DNA of 64,000 nt from Hirschia maritima DSM 19733. Lineage in GTDB: Bacteria; Pseudomonadota; Alphaproteobacteria; Caulobacterales; Hyphomonadaceae. The position numbers were made by a program, and so were the translations under genes. The DNA is taken from the NCBI RefSeq assembly GCF_000378345.1, contig NZ_KB899550.1:1-64000 (forward strand), in the 5' to 3' direction. Below, piece after piece: positions 53,079 through 62,105 of the stretch (position 1 is the stretch's first letter; each line of letters opens with the position of its first letter). The notes under the pieces are model-generated. The model made no database searches. It was given only the letters and a program-made list of their open reading frames with translations, and was not told the origin of the DNA.

Positions 53079-53780
53079 TTAAAGTGGTAGATCAAAAAGT
53101 ATGATTTCAGATTCAGTTTGGGATTCTATTTTTATCTTTGTTTCTTCAGAAATAGCGAACCCATCTCCTGCGCGGCCTTCTTCATTGTTTACATTGACGA
53201 TGCCCTGAGCAATTTGAACCCAGTATTTTCTGGAGGAATCTGCCTCAAACTCAGTTGCACCATCTTCACTGAACTTACCTACAAACATGCGGGCATCTTG
53301 TTTAATTTCTAAACTGCCATTCTGACCATTTGGAGAAATTACATTGTGAAATTGGTTTTTGATGTCCAAGCAATCGAATGATTTTTGCTGATAGCTTGGC
53401 TCGGTGTTATTTGTATCTGGCATTATCCAGATTTGTAAAAAGTGAACTTCTTGGTCTTTTAGGCCGTTAAACTCACTATGAGCCACGCCTGTTCCAGCGC
53501 TCATCAACTGGATGTCACCTGGTTTAATTGTAGAACCATTTCCCATACTATCTTTGTGAGCAAGCTCACCTTTGAGCACGTAGGAAATAATCTCCATATT
53601 GCTGTGTGGGTGCGTGCCAAAGCCTGCGCCTGGTATAACTCGGTCTTCATTGATCACGCGCAAAGGACCAAATCCCATGTGATCTGGATCTTGGTAAGCA
53701 CCAAAAGAAAAAGTGTGCATGCTTTTTAGCCATCCAGCGTCGGTAGGGCCTCTATCATCTCTATATCTTTTAACCTGCAT
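53079..53780 (-). CDS. Pirin family protein
   Basis: A 233-residue bicupin of the pirin family. The N-terminal cupin contains the family's signature GWLKSMHTFSFGAYQDPDHMGFGPLRVINEDRV and FGTHPHSNMEIISYVLKGELAHKDSMGN, with the metal-binding histidines in THPHSNMEI and the glutamate in the same stretch, followed by MSAGTGVAHSEFN. Some bacterial pirins are quercetin dioxygenases and others act as redox-linked regulators; which one this is cannot be told. It is divergent from a LysR regulator 108 bp away, which probably controls it, as is common for pirin genes. Confidence 0.92.
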   Translation of the reverse strand: MQVKRYRDDRGPTDAGWLKSMHTFSFGAYQDPDHMGFGPLRVINEDRVIPGAGFGTHPHSNMEIISYVLKGELAHKDSMGNGSTIKPGDIQLMSAGTGVAHSEFNGLKDQEVHFLQIWIMPDTNNTEPSYQQKSFDCLDIKNQFHNVISPNGQNGSLEIKQDARMFVGKFSEDGATEFEADSSRKYWVQIAQGIVNVNNEEGRAGDGFAISEETKIKIESQTESEIILFDLPL

Positions 53781-53888
53781 TTTTAGACCTTTCTAATTGA
53801 AATAAATGTCCTGAAAAAACATCTACATAATTTCAAAACATATGATAATAATGGTTTTGGGAATTATACTGTTCGAAAATTTGGAATA

Positions 53889-54797
53889 ATGGATAGATTG
53901 GCAAACATGCAGGCTTTTGAAGCCGTTGGACAAACTGGCAGCTTCGCTGAAGCTGCTCGAAGGTTGAATATTACAAACTCTGTCGTGTCTAAGCGGATCA
54001 AAGATCTCGAGGAATTTTTGAATGCTCAATTGTTCATTCGTACGACCCGTAAAGTGACTTTGACGGACACCGGATATAGTTATCTTGAATATGTAAGAAA
54101 ATTTTTGGATGAACTTGAAGAGGTAGAAACGCGTATCAGAGATAATACTGAGACGCCGATTGGAACTATCAGACTGGCAGCCCCATTGAGTTTTGGAATG
54201 CAATTTCTAGGGCCGGCAATATCGTCTTATCTAGCGCAATATCCCGAGGTGAAAATCAAAACATATTTGTCAGATAGGCAAGTTAATCTAGTTGATGAAG
54301 GGTATGATTTGGCAATCCGAACAGGGCAACTTACCGATTCAAGTTTGATAGCCAAAAAGATGGTGAGTTGTCGGCGCGTTGTTTGTGCGAGCCCTCGATA
54401 CTTCAATGAATTTGGTAAACCAGAAAACCCAAATGATCTGAAAAGCCACAATTGTATGAGTTATTTGAACCTCGCAGAAGGAAAAGCATGGCCATTCTGG
54501 GAGGGTGGACGAAAAAAATGGCAGACTGTTTCAGGTAGTTTTGCTTCAGACAATGGCGATCTTCTCCATGAAGCTGCAGTGGCTGGATGCGGTGTTACCT
54601 TTCTTCCAACATTTATCATGGGAGAATCGTTGAAAGCTGGGAAGTTGGAAACTGCATTGGAGGATTTTGAAGAAGACCAATTCAATGTCTATGCAGTTTA
54701 TCAACACACACGTCATTTGTCCTCGAAAGTTAGAACGCTGATTGATCACCTAACGGCCCATTTAAGAAGCGCCATGGATGATAATTCAACGGTTTGA
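53889..54797 (+). CDS. LysR family transcriptional regulator
   Basis: A 302-residue LysR regulator of standard length. The N-terminal winged helix-turn-helix spans DRLANMQAFEAVGQTGSFAEAARRLNITNSVVSKRIKDLEEFLNAQLFIRTTRKVTLTDTG, followed by the linker helix and a periplasmic-binding-type effector domain (GTIRLAAPLSFG at its start). It is of the CrgA/YafC-like branch with a short linker helix. It faces the divergent pirin gene, and LysR proteins usually act on such a divergent neighbour. The intergenic DNA contains A/T-rich half-sites, but no single LysR box was fixed by eye. Confidence 0.93.
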   Translation: MDRLANMQAFEAVGQTGSFAEAARRLNITNSVVSKRIKDLEEFLNAQLFIRTTRKVTLTDTGYSYLEYVRKFLDELEEVETRIRDNTETPIGTIRLAAPLSFGMQFLGPAISSYLAQYPEVKIKTYLSDRQVNLVDEGYDLAIRTGQLTDSSLIAKKMVSCRRVVCASPRYFNEFGKPENPNDLKSHNCMSYLNLAEGKAWPFWEGGRKKWQTVSGSFASDNGDLLHEAAVAGCGVTFLPTFIMGESLKAGKLETALEDFEEDQFNVYAVYQHTRHLSSKVRTLIDHLTAHLRSAMDDNSTV

Positions 54798-54892
54798 TCT
54801 CTCTCTTGTTGGAAAGCTTAATACCATCTCCGGTCGAATCCTTTACTCTCAAATTTTCCCGCATGTTTTTCACAATAGTTAGCAATATGTAA

Positions 54893-54915
54893 TTGCAATT
54901 GAGAATTGGTTGCAA
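54893..54915. promoter_or_regulatory. Operator-like element, TTGCAA-11 bp-TTGCAA, upstream of the PepSY-TM gene
   Basis: Two palindromic hexamers TTGCAA (54893-54898 and 54910-54915) flank TTGAGAATTGG. An element with the same 6-11-6 geometry and a similar centre stands before the TonB receptor at 57165. Arrangement and A/T-rich centre resemble Fur or Irr boxes (inference). It overlaps the first possible start codon of the downstream gene (TTG 54906), which suggests that the true start lies further in. Confidence 0.6.
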
Positions 54916-55640
54916 ATATTTCTGTGTATGTTAATCAGGCTGGAAATTATCTCAGAATTGTAAAAAAGCTAAGTCAGAACGAAGCCTTGAATATTTCGAT
55001 ACCTTCAAAAAAGACAACCTCCTCGAAGAAGGTCGCGAATTTCTGGAAGAAACAAGCGCGTATCTGGCATTGGATTTCAGGAGCTGTGTGTTTAATCGGA
55101 ATGCTATTATTTGCTGTGACAGGCATAACCTTGAATCATGCAGCAGATATCAAAACTAAACCTCAGATAAACTCCGCAGAAATTACTCTTTCACGAGACG
55201 CTTTGCGACACCTAACTACTCTACCATTGGAGGGGGAAATAGATGCTCTCCCTCGCGAAATTGTTCATTTGTTGCGGCGAGAGCTAGGTATAAACACTGC
55301 TGGCCGCGAGGCCGAATTAACGGATATCGATGTTTACGTTGGGCTTCGACGGCCTGGCGGAGATGCGTGGTTGGCTATCGATCGCGAGACAGGTTTAGTT
55401 GAATACGAAACAACATCTCGTGGGACTATTTCGTACCTTAATGATTTGCATAAAGGGCGAGACACGGGATTGGCATGGGCCATTTTTCTGGATGTTTTTT
55501 CTGTCGCAACAATTTTCTTTTGCCTCACCGGATTGTGGCTGTTGCAAATTCACTCCGCTAAACGCGCCATTACGTGGCCACTAACAATAGGTGGACTGGC
55601 GCTGCCAGTTCTTCTTCTTTTCTTTTTTGTACATGGGTAG
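54906..55640 (+). CDS. PepSY-associated transmembrane protein
   Basis: A protein of up to 244 residues with the PepSY_TM layout. The motif KQARIWHWISGAVCLIGMLLFAVTGITLNHAADI marks the first membrane helix with the family's WHWISG, further helices are at about residues 195-215 and 222-242, and SYLNDLHKGRDTGLAWAIFLDVFSVATIFFCLTGLWLL is the family C-terminal signature. These proteins are thought to act in reduction or processing of ferric siderophores at the inner membrane. The start is uncertain: TTG 54906 opens the frame but lies in the operator-like element, and GTG 54924 or TTG 54987 would remove a poorly conserved lead. It begins an operon with DUF2271 and DUF4198 genes. Confidence 0.85.
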   Translation: MVANISVYVNQAGNYLRIVKKLSQNEALNISIPSKKTTSSKKVANFWKKQARIWHWISGAVCLIGMLLFAVTGITLNHAADIKTKPQINSAEITLSRDALRHLTTLPLEGEIDALPREIVHLLRRELGINTAGREAELTDIDVYVGLRRPGGDAWLAIDRETGLVEYETTSRGTISYLNDLHKGRDTGLAWAIFLDVFSVATIFFCLTGLWLLQIHSAKRAITWPLTIGGLALPVLLLFFFVHG

Positions 55641-55644
55641 TTCT

Positions 55645-56166
55645 ATGAAGTTAAAGACAGTAATTCCCACCATGATGTTAGCCATGTGTTGTTTTGCAGC
55701 TCAAGCCGAGACCTTGAGTGTAGATATTGAGCTTCCACGGATAGATGTCGCTGAATATCACCGACCTTACGTGGCGATTTGGATTGCAAATCAAGATCGG
55801 ACGGTCGCGGCGAATTTAAATGTTTGGTATCAGCAGGAAGATGGCCCGGAAGGTGAGGGCGAAACATGGCTTAAAGATATGCGTCAATGGTGGCGGCGTT
55901 CTGGGCGGAGCTTAGAATTGCCTATTGATGGTGTATCAGGGGCAACAAAAGTTCCGGGCACGCACACTTTAGTTTTTTCAGAAACCTCTGATCAACTCTC
56001 CAGCCTAGTAGCTGGTGAGTATGTTTTGTGTGTAGAGGCTGCCCGGGAAGTTGGTGGCCGTGAAATTCTTAGGCTGCCTTTTAAATGGAAGTCCGGACAG
56101 GCGCAAACTACGTCAGTAACCGGAGAAACCGAATTAGGCGAAATTACTCTCAAAATTGAATCATAA
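55645..56166 (+). CDS. DUF2271 periplasmic protein
   Basis: A 173-residue exported protein from ATG 55645 (an in-frame ATG at 55633 is also possible). The signal peptide is MKLKTVIPTMMLAMCCFAAQA. The mature part has YHRPYVAIWIANQDRTVAANLNVWYQQEDGPEGEGETWLKDMRQWWRRSGR and DGVSGATKVPGTHTLVF, which are DUF2271 signatures. Family function is unknown; genes of this type regularly sit between PepSY-TM and DUF4198 genes near TonB receptors, in iron-regulated sets. It follows the PepSY-TM stop by 4 bp and so is co-transcribed. Confidence 0.9.
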   Translation: MKLKTVIPTMMLAMCCFAAQAETLSVDIELPRIDVAEYHRPYVAIWIANQDRTVAANLNVWYQQEDGPEGEGETWLKDMRQWWRRSGRSLELPIDGVSGATKVPGTHTLVFSETSDQLSSLVAGEYVLCVEAAREVGGREILRLPFKWKSGQAQTTSVTGETELGEITLKIES

Positions 56167-56180
56167 AAGGATCTTGAATC

Positions 56181-56996
56181 ATGAAGTTCGGATTAAGACC
56201 ATTATTGTTGGCTGCTGTATTGGGTGCCGTTGCGGTTCCCTCTGCTCAAGCTCACCGCATGTGGATTTTGCCTTCAACTTTCACTTTGTCGGGTGATGAG
56301 CAAACCATCACAGTAGATGGTGCAATTTCAAATGATTTGTTTTTTCCAAATCATGTTGCCATGAATTTAGAGAATATCACTATTAGTGCACCAGACGGTA
56401 CGACATCAAAACCTCAAAATGGTTGGGAAGGTGAGATTAGGTCGACATTTGACCTGAAGCTGGATGAGCAGGGAACATATAAGATTGCAGAAGAGGGTGG
56501 CTTCTATTTTGCGCGTTGGGAAGAAGAAGGTGAAGAAAAGCGTACTCGAGGGAATTGGGAACGCTTGGAAAAACTAGGACTGCTAGAAAAACCTGATGTT
56601 AAACTCATGTATGCAGGGCGTCGCGCTGAAACCTTTGTGACCCTCGGTGCTCCCACGCAGCATGTATTTAAGCCCACTGGCGAAGGGGTTGAGATGGTGC
56701 CGGTAACTCACCCCAATGATTTGTATCAAGGTGAAGAAGCCTCTTTTAAATTCCTAATCGATGGTGCTCCAGTAATTGATCAAGCAATCACGATTGTGAA
56801 GGGTAATGACCGATATCGAGATATTGTTGGTGAATTTAAAGTAAAAACTGATGCAGAAGGCATTGTGAGTTTTACACCTGAAGAGCCTGGGCGCTATTGG
56901 TTGCAAACGCGTGCACAGAAACCCGGTGAAGCACAAGGTCGTAAAATGATGCTCATGAGCACATATTCTGCAACGTTTGAAGTATTAACTCCATAA
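56181..56996 (+). CDS. DUF4198 periplasmic protein
   Basis: A 271-residue exported protein. The signal peptide ends in SAQA, followed by HRMWILPSTFTLSGDEQTITVDGAISNDLFFPNH, the DUF4198 opening, in which the N-terminal histidine of the mature protein may bind metal. The C-terminal half (VTIVKGNDRYRD, GIVSFTPEEPGRYWLQT) resembles carboxypeptidase-regulatory-like beta-sandwich domains. DUF4198 proteins are associated with metal or cobalt/nickel/iron uptake; a specific role is not known. It is the third gene of the PepSY-TM operon, 14 bp after DUF2271, with a TonB receptor 250 bp downstream. Confidence 0.9.
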   Translation: MKFGLRPLLLAAVLGAVAVPSAQAHRMWILPSTFTLSGDEQTITVDGAISNDLFFPNHVAMNLENITISAPDGTTSKPQNGWEGEIRSTFDLKLDEQGTYKIAEEGGFYFARWEEEGEEKRTRGNWERLEKLGLLEKPDVKLMYAGRRAETFVTLGAPTQHVFKPTGEGVEMVPVTHPNDLYQGEEASFKFLIDGAPVIDQAITIVKGNDRYRDIVGEFKVKTDAEGIVSFTPEEPGRYWLQTRAQKPGEAQGRKMMLMSTYSATFEVLTP

Positions 56997-57164
56997 TTGA
57001 TTGAAGTTCAGCATTGCGGATTTATCGAAAAAATTGGTTTGAGTGGAGTTTTAACATGGCTCCACTCATGCTCTAACTTCTATTCTAATAACTTATAAAT
57101 AATTGTATTATAAGTCTTTTATTAGTGCTCACAAAATCACATTGAGCACCATTTTATTTAACAT

Positions 57165-57187
57165 ATGCAATTGACATTCATTCGCAA
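57165..57187. promoter_or_regulatory. Operator-like element upstream of the second TonB receptor
   Basis: ATGCAA (57165-57170) and TCGCAA (57182-57187) flank TTGACATTCAT, giving the same 6-11-6 geometry and TTGA start as the element at 54893. The two therefore look like sites for one regulator shared by the operon and the receptor, plausibly a Fur-type iron regulator (inference). Confidence 0.6.
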
Positions 57188-57214
57188 CAGTGCTTCCTCG
57201 CTCCTTATTGAAAG

Positions 57215-57229
57215 TGAGAATTATTCTTA
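57215..57229. promoter_or_regulatory. Fur-box-like 7-1-7 element
   Basis: TGAGAAT-T-ATTCTTA is a near-palindrome with the 7-1-7 layout of a classical Fur box (one mismatch between arms), about 15 bp before the receptor start. It reinforces the view that this receptor is iron-regulated. Confidence 0.55.
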
Positions 57230-57243
57230 TTAAGGGGTTTGTG

Positions 57244-59268
57244 ATGAAAAAGAATGTTTCAATGAGATCCATGAGTTTTTTGGGGCTTTGTGTCATACTC
57301 ACTGGGCAGGCGTTTGCTCAAAATGCTGACGTTACGAATGACGAGACTGTGCAAGATACAATTACAGTCTGGGGAACAGAGGTTATTTCTAACTCTTTAT
57401 TCCTAGGTGAACAGGAATTAGAACTGAAACAGGCCGATCACTTATCTGACCTACTTAGAACTCTTCCCGGAATAGATATAGGTGGCACGCATTCACTTAA
57501 TTCTCGTATCAATATTCGCGGTCTCGATGATAGAAACTTGAGTGTGTATATCGATGGCGCACTTCAGACGAATTATCTATATCACCATGTTGGAAATTTG
57601 CTCATTAACCCAGATATTCTGAAATCAGCTGATGTTCAATTGGGTGCAAATACAGTTACGCATGGTGGCATAGGTGGTGCCACGCGCTTTGAAACAAAGG
57701 ATGCCTCGGAGCTTCTAGAAGCATCAGTTCGAAATTTTGGGGCAAGGTTGATGGCGGGCTATAACAGCAATGCTCAACACTCTTTCTCTGGAGTAGGGTA
57801 TGGTCAGTTGGGAGATAAAGTAGATGCTATGATCTACTTTAACCATGTAGATCGTGATAATTTCGAAGATGGTGATGGCCGTGCCACTATTGGTTCCGAT
57901 GGAACAACCAATAACTACCTTGGAAAAATAGGCTTTGATATTACATCAAACCAACGTGTTGAGCTAAGTTATGATCGCCTAGAAGATAAAGGCGATTATA
58001 CCCAGCGTCCGGATATGGGTGTACTCACAAATGAAGCGATTACGGGCGACATTTTGCTTCCAACAGAATATACGCGCGAAACCTTGAATTTGTCATATGG
58101 ACTAGACCTTGGTGATGCTCTTCAGCTCGATGCGACTTACTATATGAATGATCTTTCTTTCTGGAGAGATGAAACCAATCCGAATATTCGTTCTCGTACC
58201 CCACCTGCTTTGAAGGAAGCCAATTCAGATAATCAGGGTCTAAACCTATTGGCTCGTTCTGGTTTTGATTTTGGAACTGTCTCCAATCAATTCACATATG
58301 GTGTGGAGTATTTTGAACAGAAGCTATTTTATGATGGCGATTTAGAAGTAGCTGATGCAGCATTTGAAACAGAAAATGAGGCGACTACGTTCGCATTTTT
58401 CGTTGAGGATGAAATTGGGTTTTCTGATAAATTCTTCTTGCGCCCGGGCGTACGTTTCACAGATTATGAAGTGTCATACTTAGATCAGGGTGAGACATCT
58501 TCCTTTGATGATGTCACATTTGGTCTCGCGGGTGAGGCGGTCATTGTCGACGGTCTAAGCGTAGTTGCTAGTTACACCGAGTTGTTTAAAGGGCCGGAAC
58601 TTCCAGAAGCGTTTGGGGGGAGTGGTGAAGCAAAGGTGGTCAATCCAGATCTTAAGCCTCAAACAGGTGATAATGTTGAGTTTGGTGTTAGATATGCCGG
58701 AGACCTTGCTGGCGCAGATTTAACTTTTGGGATGAATGTCTTCACAACCACTTTGGAAGATTTCATTGCCGATCAGGGAACAATTGATGCCAACATAGGT
58801 GATGTTGGGATTGACGGTTACGAGGTTAGTGCGGGATTTGGTATCGAAAACCTCAACCTTTTGGCCACTGTTTCAGAAGCCGATTATGATTTCAAAAACC
58901 TTGATACTGGTGTGAGTACAGAAAGTGTTCGTGAAGTTGGCCAAACCATCGGATTGGAAGTTGGTTATGAAATTCCACAGCACAATGTAACACTTAACTG
59001 GAACGGCCAAGTGATCGCCGATGTCAATACTGCCTCTGGCGAAATGAAAGAAGGATATTCAATCCACAATATTTCGGCTCGTTGGGATGATGCGATAGGT
59101 GTGTCAGGATTATCCGTGACAGCAGGGATAGATAATCTGTTTGACGAAACATACACGTCTCAGGCTTCGCGGACAGGGGCGACTTTTCACCCGTTGTTTG
59201 GTGCTCTAATTTTGAATGATGTTGAGCCTGGCCGAAATGCTAAAGTTACGCTCGCAAAGACGTTTTAA
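57244..59268 (+). CDS. TonB-dependent outer-membrane receptor
   Basis: A 674-residue receptor from ATG 57244, which follows AAGGGG (57232-57237). The signal peptide is about residues 1-25 (FLGLCVILTGQAFA), then the plug: DTITVWGTEVISNSLFLGEQELELKQADHLSDLLRTLPGIDIGGTHSLNSRINIRGLDDRNLSVYIDGALQTN. The barrel includes GLSVVASYTELFKGPELPEAFGG and LFDETYTSQASRTGATFHPLFGALILNDVEPGRNAKVTLAKTF, ending in phenylalanine. The plug and barrel style is that of haem, siderophore or metal receptors rather than carbohydrate receptors. It has no STN domain. Regulatory elements and the upstream PepSY-TM/DUF2271/DUF4198 operon suggest iron-dependent uptake. Confidence 0.92.
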   Translation: MKKNVSMRSMSFLGLCVILTGQAFAQNADVTNDETVQDTITVWGTEVISNSLFLGEQELELKQADHLSDLLRTLPGIDIGGTHSLNSRINIRGLDDRNLSVYIDGALQTNYLYHHVGNLLINPDILKSADVQLGANTVTHGGIGGATRFETKDASELLEASVRNFGARLMAGYNSNAQHSFSGVGYGQLGDKVDAMIYFNHVDRDNFEDGDGRATIGSDGTTNNYLGKIGFDITSNQRVELSYDRLEDKGDYTQRPDMGVLTNEAITGDILLPTEYTRETLNLSYGLDLGDALQLDATYYMNDLSFWRDETNPNIRSRTPPALKEANSDNQGLNLLARSGFDFGTVSNQFTYGVEYFEQKLFYDGDLEVADAAFETENEATTFAFFVEDEIGFSDKFFLRPGVRFTDYEVSYLDQGETSSFDDVTFGLAGEAVIVDGLSVVASYTELFKGPELPEAFGGSGEAKVVNPDLKPQTGDNVEFGVRYAGDLAGADLTFGMNVFTTTLEDFIADQGTIDANIGDVGIDGYEVSAGFGIENLNLLATVSEADYDFKNLDTGVSTESVREVGQTIGLEVGYEIPQHNVTLNWNGQVIADVNTASGEMKEGYSIHNISARWDDAIGVSGLSVTAGIDNLFDETYTSQASRTGATFHPLFGALILNDVEPGRNAKVTLAKTF

Positions 59269-59296
59269 GCTACGCTAAATGATCTTACAGGTACTG

Positions 59297-59324
59297 CACG
59301 AGCCCTGATGGGGCTCGTGTTTTA
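59297..59324. terminator. Bidirectional terminator between TonB receptor and oxidoreductase genes
   Basis: CACGAGCCC (59297-59305), a 5-base loop, GGGCTCGTG (59311-59319) and TTTTAT form a strong intrinsic terminator. It lies between convergent genes and touches the stop codon of the minus-strand gene. Confidence 0.85.
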
Positions 59325-61373
59325 TAGTTCTAATGACAGGGGTGTTTGTCGCTTATCTTCTGCTGGTTCGGCGCAACAAATTAGGACTTCGTCTTCCCCG
59401 ACCGGATGAGTTGGTGGTGAATTGTATACGACGCGGCCGTCTAACAATTTGACTTTACATGCGCCGCAGCTACCCATTCGACAACTGTGATTAGGGGAGA
59501 GGCCATTTTCTTCGGCGAGTTCCAGTAAAGTTCCAGATTCTGGCTTCCACACTGCAGATTTTTTTGACTTTGAAAAAGTCACGCCCACCGATGTTGTGGA
59601 GGATTTTGGGGGCGTCTCTTTTGGATTGTCGGGCCGACGTGTGATGGATGATGGGCCAAATGCTTCGAAGAAAATTCTATTGTCGGAAATATTCATGTCG
59701 CGAAGTTCTTCATATAATGAAGTCATAAAAGAAGTTGGTCCACATAGATAAAAATCATAGTCATCAAACGGTAGAACGGCTTTTAGGAGATCTGTTGAGA
59801 GCCTAGCCTCAATGCCTTTTTTTCCATTTTGTGGATCATCAGTTTCGCTCAGTGTTCTGACGAGGCGGAATTGCCCTTCAGCGGCTGCGAGCATATCTTC
59901 AATTTCATTGTCAAAGGCGCGCTCTTCAAATTTTCTGGCAGCTTGGAACAGCCAGGCTGGTCTGTGCCCGCGTGTGCGTTTTCCTTCATAAGTTAAATGA
60001 CGCAACATGGAGATGAAAGGCGTTATACCCACTCCAGCCGCTAGCATGACAACAGGGCGCTTCTCTTTAGCATCAATTACGAAACCACCTTGCGGTGCTC
60101 TCGCTTTGATGACGTCTCCAGTTTGTAATGAATCATGTAGATACTGTGAAACTATGCCATCACGTTTGACGCTAATTCTATAAGTGGAATCCGAAGGTGC
60201 AGTTGAGAGCGTGTATGTTCGTAACTCTGGCTGCACTTTACCGGGTAGGTTTATTTGAATGGGAAGATGTTGGCCGGCCTTGTGGCGAACGATGCCATTT
60301 CCATCAATTGGTTCTAGCCAAAATGATTTGATGACTGAGCTTTCATTCACAATTTTCGTGATTTGAAAATCGCGCCATTCCAAAGATTTCCGCTGTGCAT
60401 CAAGTCTCTGGTGAGCTTCATCCCATGAGCCGGCCATAAGTGAGTTTGGCGAGTATGTCTTGAAATCCCAACGCAGAGGTAGTGCATTTTTCCGAAGAAT
60501 GATTTTTCGAGGCATAAAAGTCCATAGACGCTCAGCGCCTTCATAGGCATCGATTTCAGGTGCATCGAGAATGACCTCAGTATCGCCTGTCATTTGCAAT
60601 ACATCACCAGTTTCAAAGTCAGGAAAGATCAATCCTGCTTTGGGATTTTTTAGAAAATTCCCTAACGTATTGAAAATCAAGTTACCTGCAAAATCGGGGA
60701 TGGTGAATTTGCCTGTCTCGTCGATATGCACAAAACCCGGTTTGCCACCGCGATGAGATACATCGACCTGACGCTCATTTTCTAAATCTACATATGACGC
60801 AACAAAAAAAGTGTCAGCACTGGTGATCAATTTCCGAATTTCAGGTGTGATTGCATCATAAGCTTTGACAGTACGGGTTGTGTATATTTCGGGATCGCTG
60901 ACAAAATTGTAATCGCGCAACTGTATGTATTGAGGACAATTACCAAAGGAATGCCCCACATGCACGCTTAGCTTATTTTTAGAAGCTTGCCCTATTATTC
61001 CATTCATGCGGTTGCGACGCCGCGTGTGCAGTTCAATACCTAACAAACCAACAGCATCGCCATTTTGTAAGCCGGTTATGGCGGGATCGGATTTAGCTAG
61101 ATTGGCGGTGATGTCCAATTGCTGGTTATTAGGCGAATTCATAAATCCGGGTCTTCCGGTAAGCAGGGTTGCCCAAGCATCTCCCTGATTATCGACTGAC
61201 CCAGCGACTATGAATGGTAGATTTTGGAAAAAATCTCTGTGTTGGTCCGGCATGAAAGAGCGTATCATGCGGCCACCAACATCTTCCATTTGCTGGGTAA
61301 TACCCAAATGATCATGAAGAGCTTTTTCGCCTTCATGTAACACAGAACGCTTAGTTTCAATTTTATCAGTCAT
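59322..61373 (-). CDS. Three-part PNPOx-like/ferredoxin reductase/[2Fe-2S] ferredoxin fusion oxidoreductase
   Basis: A 683-residue fusion. The first ~310 residues form a pyridoxamine-phosphate-oxidase-like flavin domain (FFQNLPFIVAGSVDNQGDAWATLLTGRPGFM). The middle is a ferredoxin-NADP reductase: FAD motif RTYTLSTAPSD near residue 400 and the NAD(P)-binding MLAAGVGITPFISMLRHL near 460. The C-terminal ~85 residues are a plant-type ferredoxin with C631, C636, C639 and a C666/C667 pair (SCRMGSCGACK, ICCAEP). Such fusions pass electrons from NAD(P)H to an acceptor held by the first domain; the substrate is not known. It lies downstream of a GST gene in a minus-strand run of redox and stress genes. 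Confidence 0.9.
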   Translation of the reverse strand: MTDKIETKRSVLHEGEKALHDHLGITQQMEDVGGRMIRSFMPDQHRDFFQNLPFIVAGSVDNQGDAWATLLTGRPGFMNSPNNQQLDITANLAKSDPAITGLQNGDAVGLLGIELHTRRRNRMNGIIGQASKNKLSVHVGHSFGNCPQYIQLRDYNFVSDPEIYTTRTVKAYDAITPEIRKLITSADTFFVASYVDLENERQVDVSHRGGKPGFVHIDETGKFTIPDFAGNLIFNTLGNFLKNPKAGLIFPDFETGDVLQMTGDTEVILDAPEIDAYEGAERLWTFMPRKIILRKNALPLRWDFKTYSPNSLMAGSWDEAHQRLDAQRKSLEWRDFQITKIVNESSVIKSFWLEPIDGNGIVRHKAGQHLPIQINLPGKVQPELRTYTLSTAPSDSTYRISVKRDGIVSQYLHDSLQTGDVIKARAPQGGFVIDAKEKRPVVMLAAGVGITPFISMLRHLTYEGKRTRGHRPAWLFQAARKFEERAFDNEIEDMLAAAEGQFRLVRTLSETDDPQNGKKGIEARLSTDLLKAVLPFDDYDFYLCGPTSFMTSLYEELRDMNISDNRIFFEAFGPSSITRRPDNPKETPPKSSTTSVGVTFSKSKKSAVWKPESGTLLELAEENGLSPNHSCRMGSCGACKVKLLDGRVVYNSPPTHPVGEDEVLICCAEPAEDKRQTPLSLEL

Positions 61374-61420
61374 AATGTGTTCCGTCTAAATGTTAGATGT
61401 TGGTGACTTGATTTACTGCT

Positions 61421-62062
61421 TTATGCTGGGATTGCAGATTCAGGCATTGCAACAAACCCCTGACGTGCCTCAATGCGTTCGAGCCAATTTTGAATTGCTG
61501 GATAGGGAGTAAGAGACACGCCGCCTTCAGGTGCATGCGCGACGTAACTATAAGCTGAAACATCTGCGATAGTTATGTCATCACCAATAAGATAGTCACT
61601 GTTAGAAAGGTGTGCGTCCATGACCTTAAACAGATCGTTTGCTATGGCTTTTGCCTTATCCCAGTCGAGCTGTGCGCCAAATACGGGTACAAGACGCGCG
61701 GCTGCAGGGCCGGATGCGATTTGACCTGCTGAAACAGATAGCCATTGTTGAACTTTGGCGGCCTTGACAGGATCGTTTGGCAACCATTGATGTTCATCAC
61801 TATAAGCATGGATAAGATAGGTAAGAATGGCGTTGCTGTCCGCCAGTTTTGTACCATTGTCATCAATTACAGGGACTTGGCCAAAAGGGCTGTTTGCAAC
61901 GAATTCGGGTTTTTTGTGAGCGCCATTCGCCATGTCTACTTCTATCGCTTCGTATGGAAGACCAAGAAATGACATAAGAAGTTCTACGCGATGACAATGG
62001 CCAGATTTCACATTGCGATAAAGCTTGATAGGCGTTGCGTTGGTCGGAAATTTCGTGTTCAT
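61421..62062 (-). CDS. Glutathione S-transferase
   Basis: A 213-residue GST. The thioredoxin-like N-terminal domain carries IKLYRNVKSGHCHRVELLMSFLGLPYEAIEVD, with NSPFGQVPVIDDNGTKLADSNAILTYL holding the conserved cis-proline (QVPVI) and the serine of DSNAI that contacts glutathione. The helical C-terminal domain has YLIGDDITIADVSAYSYV. The frame runs back to 62140, but ATG 62062 gives the regular start and avoids overlap with the upstream DUF1348 gene. It would conjugate or reduce electrophiles with glutathione in the cytoplasm. Confidence 0.92.
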   Translation of the reverse strand: MNTKFPTNATPIKLYRNVKSGHCHRVELLMSFLGLPYEAIEVDMANGAHKKPEFVANSPFGQVPVIDDNGTKLADSNAILTYLIHAYSDEHQWLPNDPVKAAKVQQWLSVSAGQIASGPAAARLVPVFGAQLDWDKAKAIANDLFKVMDAHLSNSDYLIGDDITIADVSAYSYVAHAPEGGVSLTPYPAIQNWLERIEARQGFVAMPESAIPA

Positions 62063-62105
62063 GGGTATACCTTGTATGGTTGGGGATTTCAGGAAAGAGG
62101 GTGTA

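Noticed and set aside
57041-57067. Terminator after the DUF4198 gene (GAGTGGAG ... CTCCACTC)
   Set aside because: The 8-bp stem is perfect, but no T-run follows, so an intrinsic terminator cannot be claimed.
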